Shown here piece after piece: positions 1 to 12,964 of a DNA stretch of 64,000 bases. Below the pieces are notes generated by a model. That model searched no databases and was not told the origin of the DNA. It saw only the letters and a program-made list of their open reading frames with translations. This DNA comes from Hyphochytrium catenoides. Lineage: Eukaryota > Sar > Hyphochytriomycetes > Hyphochytriales > Hyphochytriaceae. The stretch spans positions 1 to 64,000 of the forward strand of contig FLMG01001283.1 of NCBI GenBank assembly GCA_900088475.1, given 5' to 3'. Made by a program: the position numbers and the translations under genes. Positions within the stretch are counted from its first letter, which is position 1; each line of letters opens with the position of its first letter.

Positions 1-105
1 CGGGGGGAGTGTAAGGCTCAAGGTTCAACAATCAAAAGCAGCTGAAAGAAATAGAAGGACGGAAGGTATGCTTTGCACCCGGCTAAAATGGGGCGCTACT
101 ACGTC

Positions 106-3100
106 TTACTGATAGTACCTGGTCTCTATCTCCTCCCTTTCCTGGTCCCTTTGTGACTCCAGGCATGTCTGGTCACCCTCATCATCTATTCGAGCTCCTG
201 GTAAACAGCTCTCGATATCCTCGGCCCTTTGCATATGCCGCCTGCAGCACAATTACCAGTGTTCATTACAATGTGGAACAGATCCTGGCTTGCGCCGTAA
301 GACGTCTGAGCTACTCCTGCGAAAGGCACGGCTTTTCCGTACATGGTTTCCCAGTACCTACGCGTGACACCCCTGCATTACCTGAGACGTATTGCCGCTT
401 CGAGAAGTCTCACGCTTTCCTCTTCACTTTGGACTTCCCCTATCTTGTTGCTTAGGATGTCGAGCAATCTCTGGTCGCACTCCATTTCTTCTATAGTTAG
501 TGGTAGTGCAAGGTATGGCGCAACAAGATATGGCGCAAGGGGGTAAGTAGGCTGAGGGCTAACGTAGAGATAATCAGAGCAAACGTAAGCGCGTGTAGAA
601 CGAGAGTGGGCCTAAGAATTCAAAGTCCCGACATCAGCTGATATGAGTACCCTGCATTACCTTCTCCTTTGTTCTCTTGCTGCACAACTGCGGATGCTGA
701 GGTTATGCAATCTAGAGCATCCCAGGCATTCAGAAAAATGTTGACTTCCTTACTGCCTTCTTCAGCACCGTCATGAGCTGATAGCCGCGACAATGCAAGG
801 GCACATAGCCTCTTCTTATCGGACAAACTCGTATATCCACTTTCTCCGACAAGCGCCTGCGAAAGGCTGGATATAGCGTGAAGCACAGAGGACTCAAGGG
901 ACGAACTCGGCAATGACAGAAGAGATATGCAGAGCTCCCCCGCAGCATCGTAATCTCCTACTGCATGGGCAGCGACAGCGATCTTGACCTGCAAACCGAG
1001 GGAAAAAAGCAACAGTAATGAGTTACAGAGGAAAGATGATGGACTGACAGGAAAATGAAAAGATAAAAGAGCTGTTTCCTTAAACTTTGATAAGATCTTG
1101 AGAACCCAATGAGATGTCAACAACACAACGCTGGGTCAACTAAGAGTTTTCATTATGTCACCTTGATCTGATGCAGAACCGGCTGAGAACTGAGGCCCAG
1201 GAGAGCTGCTAGTCGCAACGTCTTCAACCCGGGCGGGCTGGGAAGGCCTAGAGGTCGTAATTTAGCCTCCACAGTTTAAGCTAATGGCCACACTGATAGC
1301 ACCAATGTGCATATCTCAGATGTGTAAACAGCTCTAACTTACCGCCTATGACTTTGCGTTTGGAACACTCTTTCGGACTTTGTTTCAGAGCTCGGTCAAT
1401 TACCTGGAGAGTCACAAAGTAGGCAAAGAGGTCAGAGCTGCCTTGGATTAGAGGTAAGAGAAGGATGGAGCGTAGAATATCCTTAGCACTGTACTTGCCA
1501 TCATCTTGTCACTTTGTAGCCGAAGTTCCAGAGGCAGCATCTCAATTCGCAGCTCCTCCAGCAGTCGCACGGCTTCAATTAAGTTGCGCTCGGCCGCGAT
1601 GTCAGGCGTAGAGTAGGATACCAGAGAGAGGATCTATACATTTTCGTAGAAAGAAAGAGGTCACTAGGCGAAAGTACATTTTGAAGCGAAGACAGCACCC
1701 AGCCGAAATGATCTATGCAGCAATTGTCATCAAAGGCAAAACCTCCGCACCTTCGAAGCTCTCTCTAGGTCCGCGGTACCATTGCTACCATTGAACTCTT
1801 CTCGCGCTATCGTTGATGTACCAAACAAATGGCAACATAGACAGCAGGAATAATAGAAAGCCGCCGGAAGGGGAAGTTAGGAGAGGGAGTTGGAGGAAGA
1901 GGCACTAGCCCCGCCTAGATGATTCAAATCTTACCAGCACGCAGAATAACCTCCTCCATCTCAGCTGCCGAAAGAAGTGAGTTTTGATCATCCATGATGG
2001 CTTTAACCACCTAATGGCGTAACATCAAAGGGCAAAGGGACGTGGTTAAGGACACATTCGACAGCTGACACGCGGTCCCCTTTAACCCGACAAGGAATGC
2101 CCAGGACGTCAAATTGAGAAAGTCAATGTAAACACGGACCCAAGGAACGGAACCACAAAAGACCGATGGAGACTAAGCGATGTTGTGGGGCCAGGAGTGG
2201 TCTATGAGAAGAATAAGAAGAAGGTGAAAGTTCCATGATGTCTGGAAATAGATGAGAAGCTTTTGAAAAGGCCTACTCTTACCTCAAAAGCCTCCGCGTG
2301 TATCATTGCCTCCACGACGAGCTTAAATAGCTCACTCTCTGGTATCCAAATGAACGCATTCTCCCTAATAGAGCACACATCTTCCAACACTTCCTGCCAT
2401 TTCTCGCGAATTTGAGGTCGGGAGCGACTTGCCGAAAGACAGATTAGCTGAAGGGTCTCCCAGCCCGTTTTGGGTCCTTGATTAGAGATTGTTCATGGTG
2501 AGAGGATGGAGCTATTTACTTCCTACGTTCTCATTTATCTAGTCTTCTCTCTGGGTCCCTGATCGCCGCATATTTGAGGCATACCTGCACCTCCATTAGT
2601 CTGTAAGGCGCTGCCCCTGCCCTTATACAAATGCTCATCTCCGTTTGTCTGAGCAGCAATCTCGGTAGCCTCCCTGAAGAAAGAGAGTGGCGGAGAGACG
2701 CCGTACTTCATCATCACCTCTAGAGCATTCAAGTGACCATGCATTTCGTCCACTTGTACTTGTAGCTGACAAAGCCTAAAGGCGGATTCCACGTAAGAGA
2801 TAGGTTGAGTGAGAACACGTCTGGAACTATGACACAGATAATGTCGTTCTATTTTATCTACCTCGGGTTTCTCCTCTCTTCTTCCTCATCGCGAACTGGC
2901 AGGCACTCGAAGATCCTGAACAAATAGTCTAGCTCCTTGCCGGACGGGCAACCATAGCAGCAGCTAACGGACAGCTCCAATAGGTCAACCTGTCCTTTGC
3001 AGATTAGCGTGAGTCAACTCTCCGTACACATCTGGCACGATACCGGTCTAACGATTATCCTCTTGTCAGGTGGATCGGTCGGCTTGCTGGCCTCAATGAC

Positions 3101-6100
3101 TGCCGTGGCGACACGGATGCCCTCCGAGGATGCTAAAGTGAGACGCTTCAGGTATTCCGATAGGGCCAACAACCAGGCGGTCTGTAGAATAAGCGAATGT
3201 TATTGCCCAGAGCCGGGACAAGTCCCAGCCAAAATAGGAAAAAGGTTGGGCTTGACGAAGAGGTGTTTTTCACTAGCTAGCTGACCCACAGCACGTGCGT
3301 ATATTTCACCTCTACCAATCTCAAAATAGTAAACATGATACCAAGCATGACCAGGAAGTGGAAGAAGTCTAGAACATGGTTGATTAACAGCGAAAGTCAA
3401 TGGGTCAGGAGAAAAAGAAACCTATCTACCGACAAGAGGCAAAGGGAATGGAACAAGCAATGAAGCCAACGCTTAGAACTTACAGCTGCTTCCGGCTCGT
3501 CATCCGCCATGAGAGGATAAATCCTCTGTCTGATCAGCCTCACAACCGTCTCTGGACTGGCACCAATGAGGAGGATAGCCACTTTCTCTTCTTTAGTCAT
3601 TTGCCTCCATTCTGCCAGCGATAGCCTATCATCTACTCCTACGTTATAAATAAGATGAAATAGTTGGCTCATATCCTGATAGAGCTTGAGCATTTCAAGA
3701 TAGGGTTCCTTGATGGCAGAGCTTATCTCGGACGTTGCAGTTTCCTGAGCAGCCTCGAATCTGATAGCCAGAAGCAATATAGAGTGAGGGCATAACATAG
3801 AGTGAGGGCAAGAGAAAAGAGATGTACGTAACGCAAATCAACCCCTAGCAAAGATATGCACAAATGGTTTCACTTAGATTTGAACGCTATAAGACAACCA
3901 TGCATGGAACTAACGGCGAGCTAGGGAATTGGATAAGAAGGAGTCGATATGCATTGGATCGCTTACCCTCCCATCCTTTCGATCCCAAGCCGTAGCAGGT
4001 CATGTGCATAGTCAAGCTGCCCTGCCACTCCTTCCAACGTCTGTGCTCTGTCGCAGTACCATTGACATATTGCACCCGAAGTGGAGATTTGGGCCTGGAA
4101 CCATGAGGTCCGCGAGCTCAGTCAGATCAAGAGATATGCTAAGAGATAGAGGAGAAGATGTCGGGCCAGCATATAAACACTGAAACTGGACGTTTCGACA
4201 ATTGCAAACTATTCATAGCAGAGGTATCACACCAGACATGAAAAGTGTAGCAAATCTCCCTCAGACAGTCCGTAGACAACACCCCTACATGATTCACTGC
4301 ATCAAAATTATCGAAGAGCTCGTCTCCTAAGACTCCGCGATACTTCAACAATCTTTGCCATTTGCCAAGCTCTGCAGAAGTCAGCAAATGGCCCTGATTG
4401 ACGATCTTCCCATCCTTGTAAGTCCATGCCTATGTTGTTCAAAGACGAAACAGGCACAACTCAGTCTGGAGAAGGAAATGGGGAGGACGTGATACGAATA
4501 GTTCCGGGGACGGAGACCAAACCGTACGGGACAATGGCAATAGGTGCTACGATGCGTATCACCCTCATAGCCCTGAAACCAGGACATAACTAAACCAGAC
4601 GTCATCCTTTAGGCGAGTCCTGGATACAGCAGGGATAAAGAAGAACTTTAAGACAGTTTCCTCACCAATCCTGACCCTTCTGGGCCTATCGCAGGGAGGA
4701 TGCCTTTGTATAGTGAGGGAGATATCGTCTCCGGGATGACAGACAACACTTCCAGGCGCCGCTGAAGAACTTGACCTGGCATGTGATGGCACAATAGAAA
4801 GAAAGAGGGCCGGAGACGTTATAGCTGCATTAACAGAGATGGGGTAAGGGCCATCAACGCTACCTCGATCGGTCTCAAAGAGAGCAATAAGTGCAGGTAT
4901 CCGTCCTTCCTTTGCTAAGCTCATCGCTGTGCTCCCCAAGTCTGCGTCCCTGAATAGGGCGAAGGACTGCGTGCTCCATAGCATTGGGTTCACAGGATTA
5001 TCACTCCGCCCGCACTCAGCATCTCCCTTTCCAAATATTGGGACTGCAAATGCTTCTGATTCCGCTGCAACGATTTTCTCAAAGACAATCAGACGCTCAC
5101 GATAGCGTTCGATCCGCAGGCGCAGAGCCACCAGCTCCAATTGCTCAACCGACAGAGTGACATCGTGTTCTCCTCCTTTCTTTGTCTCGTTACCCAAAAT
5201 ATTTTCCAGGAGGTAGTTGGTGCGGGTGAGAATAAGATCATATAAGTTGACTGTGAGCCCAGGGCTCTCCAGCAGCTTTTGTGAGCCCTCCATCAACAAC
5301 CATTTTATGTTGCTGACTTTCGTGAGATAGAGATCCACTGCATCCTCCCTGCGCGTGTGGACAGAAGCAAAGTGGCATGTGCAATATTAGCTTGAGCTGC
5401 AGAAGTGGCTGAGTCGCATGGCCGCTACAAAAGGACGGTCTGAACCAGAGCCCGATGACGTAGTCCAAAAAATTGACACGAAGAAAGAGAACAAGCTGAA
5501 TTAACAGAAGCTAAGATCTACGTCTACCTGTTTTGATGTTTGAACCATTGGCTGATATAGACAATGTCGGGGTCTAAGGCATACTTCTGCGCGTGCTTAA
5601 GGGCCACGTCAAACTCTTCGTTCTCAATCTTCATTTGCAGATATTGAGACGGGGTGCATTCGTTCAGCAAAAATAGTTTGCAAGAAAGTGATCCTAAGGG
5701 GCAGAGACAAGAGGAGGAAAGAGAGAGAGGCGCATGAGCGGCAACTACCGTTAGCAAAAAAAAGTAGTGATAGGGAGGTGGTCGAACAACGTCATGAGCA
5801 ACAATGGAACTTTGTACGGTTACGGAAGAGCAGCTTAATACCGTCAGAGAGTGATAAAGGAAGAGGTATGGCAGACATTTGCATTCCGTCGTCACCTGTG
5901 TGGTCTTGGCTCAACTTTGACATTTCTTTCTCGTCTAGGACGAACATTCGCCCTGGAGGACCTCTTTCAATGCTCAGACTGCCACCAAATTCCGGTGGTG
6001 ACTCTCCTAGATGATTGTCCAGGCCCGGGAAGGAGACGACTGAAAGGCGCCCTGATGCGAAGGCGACAAGTAGGAGCTCATTGCTCCACCACATGATCGT

Positions 6101-7998
6101 GCCTACACAGCTATCACCTCCCTCCTGCTTCTCTGTTTCTGAGATATGAACCCACTTCTGTACGACACTGCCCTCCACCTGTGGCCCAAAAGCAGATTAG
6201 AGGATTGGTACCTCGGGCACCATTGCCGACCGACTGACCCGAACCACGAAATAAGGCCGTTAGTCCGCCCAGATGACGCTTATGGACCGAAAGGAAAGGC
6301 GAGAAAAGGGTAGTATAGCATTTATCGTACGAAAGCTCCCTTCTCTTACCGTCTGCACAGTCAGACCTCCCGAAAAGTCCAGCGTGGCTAGGAGTTTGCC
6401 ATTTGGAGATAGGTCAATCCGCATCAGCGTTCCAGGGTGGGGAGGGAGCGGGGCTCCCAGCAGAGTCTTTCCCCAAGAGCCTTGCGATGCTGCATAGTTA
6501 TGATTAGAAGGGGCTGGTGAAGAAGCAGATTAAGCGTTTTAGGATCTCAAGACGCGTTTGACATGGAGACGCACAGGAATTGGGAAAGGCTAGACTGCCG
6601 ATATCAGCAAATGACACGAAGAACGGGGATTAATTGTGGCACAGGCGATAGCAGAAAGCACAGCCATGGAACTGCATTGTACATGAAGGATATACACAGC
6701 TTGAGCGAGAAGAACGTATATAGATGATAGAGACAGGCCATCTGAGTGCATCATCCCGCAAATGAAAGACGGGGGAATCAAAGAACAGAATTTCACCGGT
6801 GCTCTTTAGGGCAGAGAGTTCCTGATCTGGTTCCCGGCCAGCAGTCGTGAAGTTTAAGAGCTCATAATAGGGTGCCTCGTCAGTCAACCTCCAAAAAGAG
6901 ATCCCTGAGGCGTTTCTCAATCTTTCCGCCTTACTGGGAGACACAATTCCACCCGCCACTGCCAGGATACCTCTCTCGCGGTCCAGACACATAGCACTGA
7001 CTCCAGTGTGCCACTCGCTGGTGTCAATTAGCGATTCCTTGGCAGTGTCATGGGCCAGCTTAGGCCGTCCAACTTTCGTACTATATTGTCCATCGTCGTC
7101 GTAGCGGATAGGAACATGGAGCCTCAAGAGCTGGCCCTCGCCATTTAAGACCAGCAGCTCTTGTCTTTGGACACCCGAGGTTGGCTGGATGGAGAGCCGA
7201 AAGTCCAGGGCAAATATAGGCCCTGGATTAAAGGTGCTGCACACGTGGTGAGGGTGAAAATCGAGAAGCTTTCGCCCCTGCTGGTCCACTAGAGTGACCA
7301 GACCTACACTATTCGCCACCGCCACCAATTCTGAATCAGTGCTCCAGGCGCACTTTACGCCTTTGGGATCACCGAGGGCAGGCAAGCGCACAATTCTCTA
7401 TGAAATATGTCAATGATTTTCGTCAGAAAAAAGCTCGCACTAACGACCAGAGAGGAGGGAACGAGACGACAAAGGTGGATTAACGCTATCAGCGGCTCAA
7501 TGAAGCGACAGAAGGTAGCTGAAGTGCGGCATCAGACAACCCTCAGTGCCGCACATAGACTGGTCTGTAACTCCATCCTTACTCTGATGAAAACGTACCT
7601 GATGAGACGGAGAAAAGCCAGACGCTGCGCTTAGCAGACAGAGACCTCTGTTCTGCACTATAGCAATGGTCGTCGCGTTCGGAGAGGCTGCAACTTTGAT
7701 GGAGGTACTGAGCCTAGACAAGTAGTACGACAAAGCAAGGATTTGGTCTTGACTGGACGAGAAAGGATGCAGCAGACGATGCGCTAGGGCACGTAGGAAC
7801 CCCATTTGAACGAGCTCCTCGCCCGGCGAGGGCTCATGTCCAGCGCTATCGACATCCCATTGCGCCAGAAAGGTGACATCATAAAGCATTCTCTTGGCTT
7901 GCATGCTGACGGTCTCCTACAAGAGGCATGATGGTCATCACCTGCCCTTTTAAGCACATCGATAGGTCCGGTCACCTTACCTCAGACTCATCCGCCAT
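106..7998 (-). CDS. NBAS: NBAS/Sec39-family vesicle tether (multi-exon)
   Basis: Homologue of NBAS, the large subunit of the NRZ/Dsl1 tether for Golgi-to-ER transport at the ER membrane. I joined about 17 exons. Exon 1 encodes only MADESE (7998-7981) before a GTAAGG donor. Exons 2-6 (7916 to about 5530) form the N-terminal propeller, including IMWWSNELLLVAFASGRLSV, and end in KIENEEFDVALKHAQKY...DIVYISQWF, the family's junction motif. The Sec39 part follows: QWYCDRAQTLEGVAGQLDY (about 4070-3985), DRLSLAEWRQMTKEEK (about 3600), HLNALEVMMKYGVSPPLSFF (about 2700), AERNLIEAVRLLEELRIEML (about 1560) and IDRALKQSPKECSKRKVIG (about 1400). All align in order with metazoan NBAS. After the Sec39 domain only about 100 residues remain before a TAA at 108-106, so the long C-terminal half of animal NBAS is absent. 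The exon at about 4400-4200 is less certain. Splicing near the window edge could add a few residues. Confidence 0.92.
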
Positions 7999-7999
7999 G

Positions 8000-8639
8000 G
8001 CTGATGGCACCTATCGCTCTTCTGCCACTCCTACCAACCAACACTCTACGAGCTCATCATGTCCGCACTGCTCTTAGTAGATACCGGAGACCACTAGGAG
8101 AGCCTGGAGCTTCAGCCCTTTAAATAGTCAATCACCTTAGCGTCATGACTTCTTTCTTCTGGCCTCCGAGTGGGCTCTCTAGTCACCCTGTAACCTGAGA
8201 GCAGCTCAATATGCTGGCACGGCAATAGCGAACCTGGAGAAGCTCAAAAGCTGGCACGGTCTGCCGATGAAGGCGGAGATGATGTGAAGATCTGTGCTTT
8301 TTTACCTTTGTTTATTTCAAGCGGCCGGATTGAAGGATTCAAGTGAGGGCACCTTTGTATTAATGTAAAGATATCTTTCACAGGCATGAACTCCTGAAAC
8401 ATTTCAGTATTGAAGCACCGCCCCTAACAGCAATCAGAATCCACATCACGCTTCGTTCTTATATATTTTACAAATAAGCTTCATCAGCAGCCCCCGCCGC
8501 GCTTCTCAGAGCTATACTCTCCAAGAGCCTGCACAGCTCTCCTATAGTCTGCTGAACGAGCCGTTGGCCTTTGAACACGGTGCTCCTTTAATCAGGCATG
8601 GACCCGATGGAGATCAGTAGGGAAGTTCGCAGACTTCCC
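8000..8639. other. Intergenic spacer upstream of NBAS
   Basis: This stretch lies between the NBAS start codon and the stop codon of the next minus-strand gene. I see no open frame with splice signals, no RNA gene and no repeat. It should contain the NBAS promoter and the 3' UTR of the upstream gene. Confidence 0.5.
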
Positions 8640-11263
8640 TTAGGCAGCTGCAAGCTTCCGCTGCTCTCGCAGAGCCTTGAACCTTTCGGCCAGTCGATCG
8701 TCAAACGTTCCCGCGACAAGCTGTGCAAGGACGTAGTTAGAATGAAGACGTAGGGACTAGAAGCATCTGCTGAAGCTCTGACCTCTCTGCTGCGCTGGTT
8801 GATCTGTGGTTTGAAGGTACACTCTGGAGGCGGAGCCATCCTCTCTTCTCGAAGCTGCTCTAGCTTCTGCTCGAACACTTCACGTAAGGTGCCTTCATAG
8901 CCATGGTGACTCAATGAGCTGGCTTACCTCCTCTCTCAGGGCCATGTCTTCTTCCACTCTGTACATAAAATCATCCTTAACCTCATTCTATGGCATCCAA
9001 AACACGTTAGAGCCTGCGCTGCCTTCCAGTACCGATTGCGTTGTCTTACCCAAGTCTTTGCCTCCATTGGGACTTTGATAACCTTTCCTGTCCTTCTATC
9101 GTATAAGCACTTCTCAGTGACTCTGAAAGGTGGCCGTGTCTCCCTTTCCAGCTTTTTGATGTTCTCTCGCCTCCGCTCCTCACTAGAAGTTGCCCGCTTG
9201 AAGAACTTCTTCTCCACCTCTCCCTGGCATGAAACAATTCATGGATGTAAACGAGACGCGAGGTGTCTTAGGGGCAGAGGGCCGGCTAAAAGGAGATAGA
9301 AAGACGAGTAACTCAGTGGTAGAACGGACCAGACAGCGAAAGGGAGATAAGGGCTTCTGAGTACCCAGGTGGTTGCGCTTCGGTACTCCACTGCGCAGTT
9401 TTGACATTTCTTTCGCTTCTGTATGACTTCATCGTAGGACTGTACCATCCCACACTTCGGACATGTCTGAGTAGGTCAAGAAGCATTATACAGTCTTCGC
9501 GGCCAGTCTGCTCTTATAACAGTATGCACTCTTACCTTTTTGTCCAACTTCTTGGCATACTCTTGCTGACCTTGGGCCTTGTTGAGTTCCTATTTATAGA
9601 AGTTAAAGGAAGAGGGAAGTTTAGAGCAAAAAGAGATGCACAACGACTCATCCCAGGGCAAATGGTGATTTCTGTAACCTCTTCACGACAAGAACCATTC
9701 TAAGAGGAGCAGATTGTGCCATTTTATATCAAGTTGCTTTGCCTTACCGCCCTCATATTTCTGGTGTGTGTGTCCATCCTCCTCACGAAGTCAGCATCCA
9801 TTCCCGAGTCGCCTTGGTCTTGCAGCTTTCGTACCCTCGGTTTGAACGTGCAGTTTTCCCTGTCATCCTCCTTGGCATAAAGACTGGAGAAAGAAGACGC
9901 CCGAGTTCAACGATGGGGAAGGGAGCGAGGTATTCAAGGACTTAACAAACCTTGTCGCTCTTTGTCTAGAGGATGGCTTGGCCTTAGAGAGCCTCTCAAC
10001 CGTTTCCTATTCATCAGTAAAGATAAGTACTATAGAGCTTGTTTGGAAACTAGACGTTCTTTACCATTGGTGAGGTGTCTAGCGAAAAAACACAGTTCAG
10101 TGTCTACAGCAGGCAGGTTCTCACTAGACAAAGCCGCTTACCTTGTCGCTTTTTCGGAAGTTTTTGCGGCACTATCGTCCACGTCTTTGCTAGAAGACGG
10201 GCCTGGGAGGTGGATAAGGAATCGAGACCAGAGGTCATGGCTCTCGAGCGCTGTGGATGCGTGGGCAGTGATGCTCTCAACTTTTTGGCGGCTAGCCTTT
10301 GCTGCATTGCTTGCTGGTGACGAGTTTAGACGAAGCGAACATGGAAATGGCTAACCCAACATCACTAACCTTTTTGTCTAGAGAAAAAGAGGGCGTGCTT
10401 CTTCGAAGTCCACCTGCTGGTCATGAAAATGAGACGGCGATAGGCATCTCAAGGTCGCCCTCCTTACCCTTCGATAAGCTCGCCAGCAAAGCGTCAAATG
10501 CTTTGTCCTTGACTGCGGAGTTCGTCACCGCCTCGGCTGCCTCTCTTAGTACTTGATCGATATTCTGTTTTCCCGAAGGGTCACTGCTTCTCACTTCCTT
10601 GGCTGCATTGCTCAGGATGGAGGCTACTGAAGCTTCTGCTGCCGCGCTACGAAGCAACTGGTCCACCGCTGGCCTACCTTGGACCTCTGCTACCGACGCT
10701 CGAAGAAGATCTCCGACCCTCGCTCCGTCGGTGACAGAGGTCCGAAGGACATCACTAACGTGGTTTTGTGTTGCCTCAATACTCCTCTGAGTTGATGTCC
10801 TCTCAGAAAGTTCCTTTGCAGTAGAGGTCAGGAGAGCTGCAATACCCTTAGAGCTAACAGCTGACCTCTCCTCTTTCGCCAGGCTCGAATACTCTGTCCC
10901 GCCATCCCCTGCTGCTTCCCGGAGCTTTCCTTCCTTCACTACCTCAGCAAGGACACTTCCCGGATCGGCGGAGGTGGGATCCTTTTCCAGTGTTGAGTCT
11001 GTCATTCCTTGGGCCAGAGCGGACAGTACGGAGGCAACCCTCGTACTTGAATCCTTTGATGCCCCTTCGTATGGTTTGACTGCTTGCGAAGTGTCACCCA
11101 CCGGAGCACCCGACTGGTTCGCGATAGCCATGTCAGCCACGGCTTTCTGAAGAGCATCTGCCGCGTTCATCCTGAAGTTGAGCAAGTTGTCTCTATGGTC
11201 GTCAGATCTCTGTTGGAAGTTCAGCAAATGTGCCCAGTTCTCATTAACATGCCTCTTTCTCTC
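8640..11263 (-). CDS. Helical-repeat protein with CTFKP motifs and a zinc ribbon
   Basis: Not recognised as a named family. The upstream exon (11263 to about 10466) carries at least nine imperfect helical repeats of the pattern V-x-x-L-L-R-x-A-A-x-E-V, for example AVDQLLRSAAAEA, SVASILSNAAKEV and NIDQVLREAAEAV. Small Lys/Ser-rich exons follow (KASRQKVESITAHAS; ETVERLSKAKPSSRQRATR). Then come ENCTFKPRVRKLQDQ (about 9850), ELNKAQGQQEYAKKLDKK, a C4 ribbon (CPKCG...CQNC, about 9470-9390), FFKRATSSEERRRENIKK (about 9190), APPPECTFKPQINQRS (about 8840) and a last exon ending RFKALREQRKLAAA with TAA at 8642-8640. Donors (GTAAGG, GTAAGC, GTAAGA) and acceptors are canonical. TFKP motifs of this kind recur in uncharacterised protist proteins that I associate with cilia, but that link is inference. 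The start codon was not found; one or more upstream exons are likely. Confidence 0.7.
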
Positions 11264-11310
11264 CTAGTCTAGCTGTAACTAGGTCCTGTCCTGAGCTGGC
11301 ATCTCAGGCG

Positions 11311-11800
11311 CCACTGCCGTCGAACACTTCTTGGCTCTCGATGAGCCCAGACCGGGGCCATCATCCTCACGAACCCGAAGAAACTCACTCCTCAACATCA
11401 ATGCATCTAATGCTGGATATTTGGGTAGAATATCAAGGACAAAATAAGTTAAAGCGTGACTATTCGGAATTAACCTTTCCGCTACCGGCTATCTGACAAG
11501 GGCGTTACGCTTTTTGTATGGCGATGACCTGATTCTGACCAGTACGGGGCTAACCACCATACTGCTGCTGCCAGTGGAAATGCAAGCTCTTACCAACATA
11601 CCAATGAAGGCCATCTTGACTCCGTCGTGTGCTGCGCCAAAGCGCTGCGAAAGCTGATAGAACGTTACTTATGTCCGAAGTTTGGCTACATTGGCGTCTC
11701 ACGTCGCTAGATGGAGCAGCACCACTACTAACTGCTTCTGTGTGCCAAAGAAGGCCACGGAATACAGTGGTGGAAGTACCTTGCGCAAAGCCCATGCAGC
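11311..11800 (-). other. Possible upstream exons of the helical-repeat gene
   Basis: A minus-strand open stretch at about 11480-11311 encodes ERLIPNSHALTYFVLDILP, KYPALDALMLRSEFLRVRED and more, before a stop. A candidate phase-0 donor (CGG|GTTCGT) would join it to the exon starting at 11263. Farther upstream, 11800-11560 is open in more than one minus frame, with candidate exons AKQNAAWALRK and RFGAAHDGVKMAFIG that look armadillo-like. Whether these are 5' exons of the helical-repeat gene or the 3' end of a separate gene cannot be decided by eye. No start codon was settled. Confidence 0.3.
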
Positions 11801-12964
11801 ATTCTGCTTCGCTATATCTGAGTCTTACGCTGTAGCCCTCTCTGAAGCAGATATCTAAGTTCTGCTGCCTGAAGCCAAGTGCAACTCATTGGATACTCTG
11901 CCTGCAGAACCTTCTCTCTAGAAGAATCTTTTTGCTCTTATTGCCGTTCACAAAAGCGAACAGTAGTAATCACCTAACAACGGCGCATGCATGCATTAGC
12001 CTAGTGTCTAATCAGAGCCTCTATTGGTATAACTTTATGATAACAGCTTTTTGCGGAGACTGCCCAACTGGAACATGGCCACAGGCAACCTAACGAGAAA
12101 GATTGTTGCCAATACAGCCTTCTTCTCGAAGAGCTTATGAGGACCATGAGTCTTCCTCTTCCTGCCCTACAATAACGACTGATGGCGACCAGAAAACCAC
12201 CACTCCAAAGGTGACCAAAGCTGCGCCGAGCGATGGTGTGCTGAGCTTCTTCCAGCTCTGTCAGCGATGTAGCGCCCGCGGCCTATTTAAAATCTTTACA
12301 AGTGATACAAGAGCTAGAGGACATGCCCGCGGTAAGTCGATCACCCGTTCTATGGTCTCAGCCTCTAATAAGAACCCATAGCTCTATGGCTATAACCTAT
12401 AACCCTTCAGTGCCATTCTATGCCCGCCCGGCCGCTCCATAAACTCCAATTCCCCCAAGTTCAACAAACTTCAATACGTTCAGCAGAGGTCTGCTAACGG
12501 CTAGACGGCGCGTACTGAAGCTTGTAACCCCAGCAATTTGTCCTGATAAAGTTTTCGGTACGAAAAGCTAGCAGCCATGAACACAACTACTTCCTCTCCC
12601 AGTCATGCAAGCAAGGAATGCTTGCTAGCAGCTTTCGCCTGAACACAATTGACATTCGTGCCGTCCACTAGCAGAGACGATTCTCTGTTGACTCCTTCTA
12701 TATCGCATTGAGAAAGCTGTAACGAAGAGGACCAGCCAAAGTACTTATTCCCTGTGCCGCGCCATCATGGAACCCCGAGATGCTACTGGGGTGTAGGTGG
12801 ATATGGTGCTGGCCTGCTTTGGCTAACTCCGTCCTATAAAAATGGTTACGAGCCAGCAATCCCACTGTTTAGCAAGCTCTGCGTCATAAAGCGGCAGCGT
12901 GCACAACTCCACACGCAGGCTATCCCTAGCTATTCTTGAGGGCGATTGGTCCCTGGTTGATACC
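11801..12964. other. No gene recognised; short inverted repeat
   Basis: No convincing exon chain was found on either strand. A perfect 7-bp inverted repeat with a 5-nt loop (GCAAGCA AGGAA TGCTTGC) lies at 12607-12625. GCTAGCAGC occurs on both sides of it (about 12567 and 12624). A plus frame at 12103-12381 is rich in Ser, Thr and Lys and lacks support. Confidence 0.4.

Noticed and set aside
240-390. Apparent 24-nt intron near the NBAS 3' end
   Set aside because: A longer intron from the same GTAATG donor to TTGTGCTGCAG gives an in-frame coding exon (QRAEDIESCLPGARIDDEGD), so no tiny intron is needed.
153-546. Plus-strand frames at the window start
   Set aside because: They are antisense to NBAS exons that splice cleanly on the minus strand.
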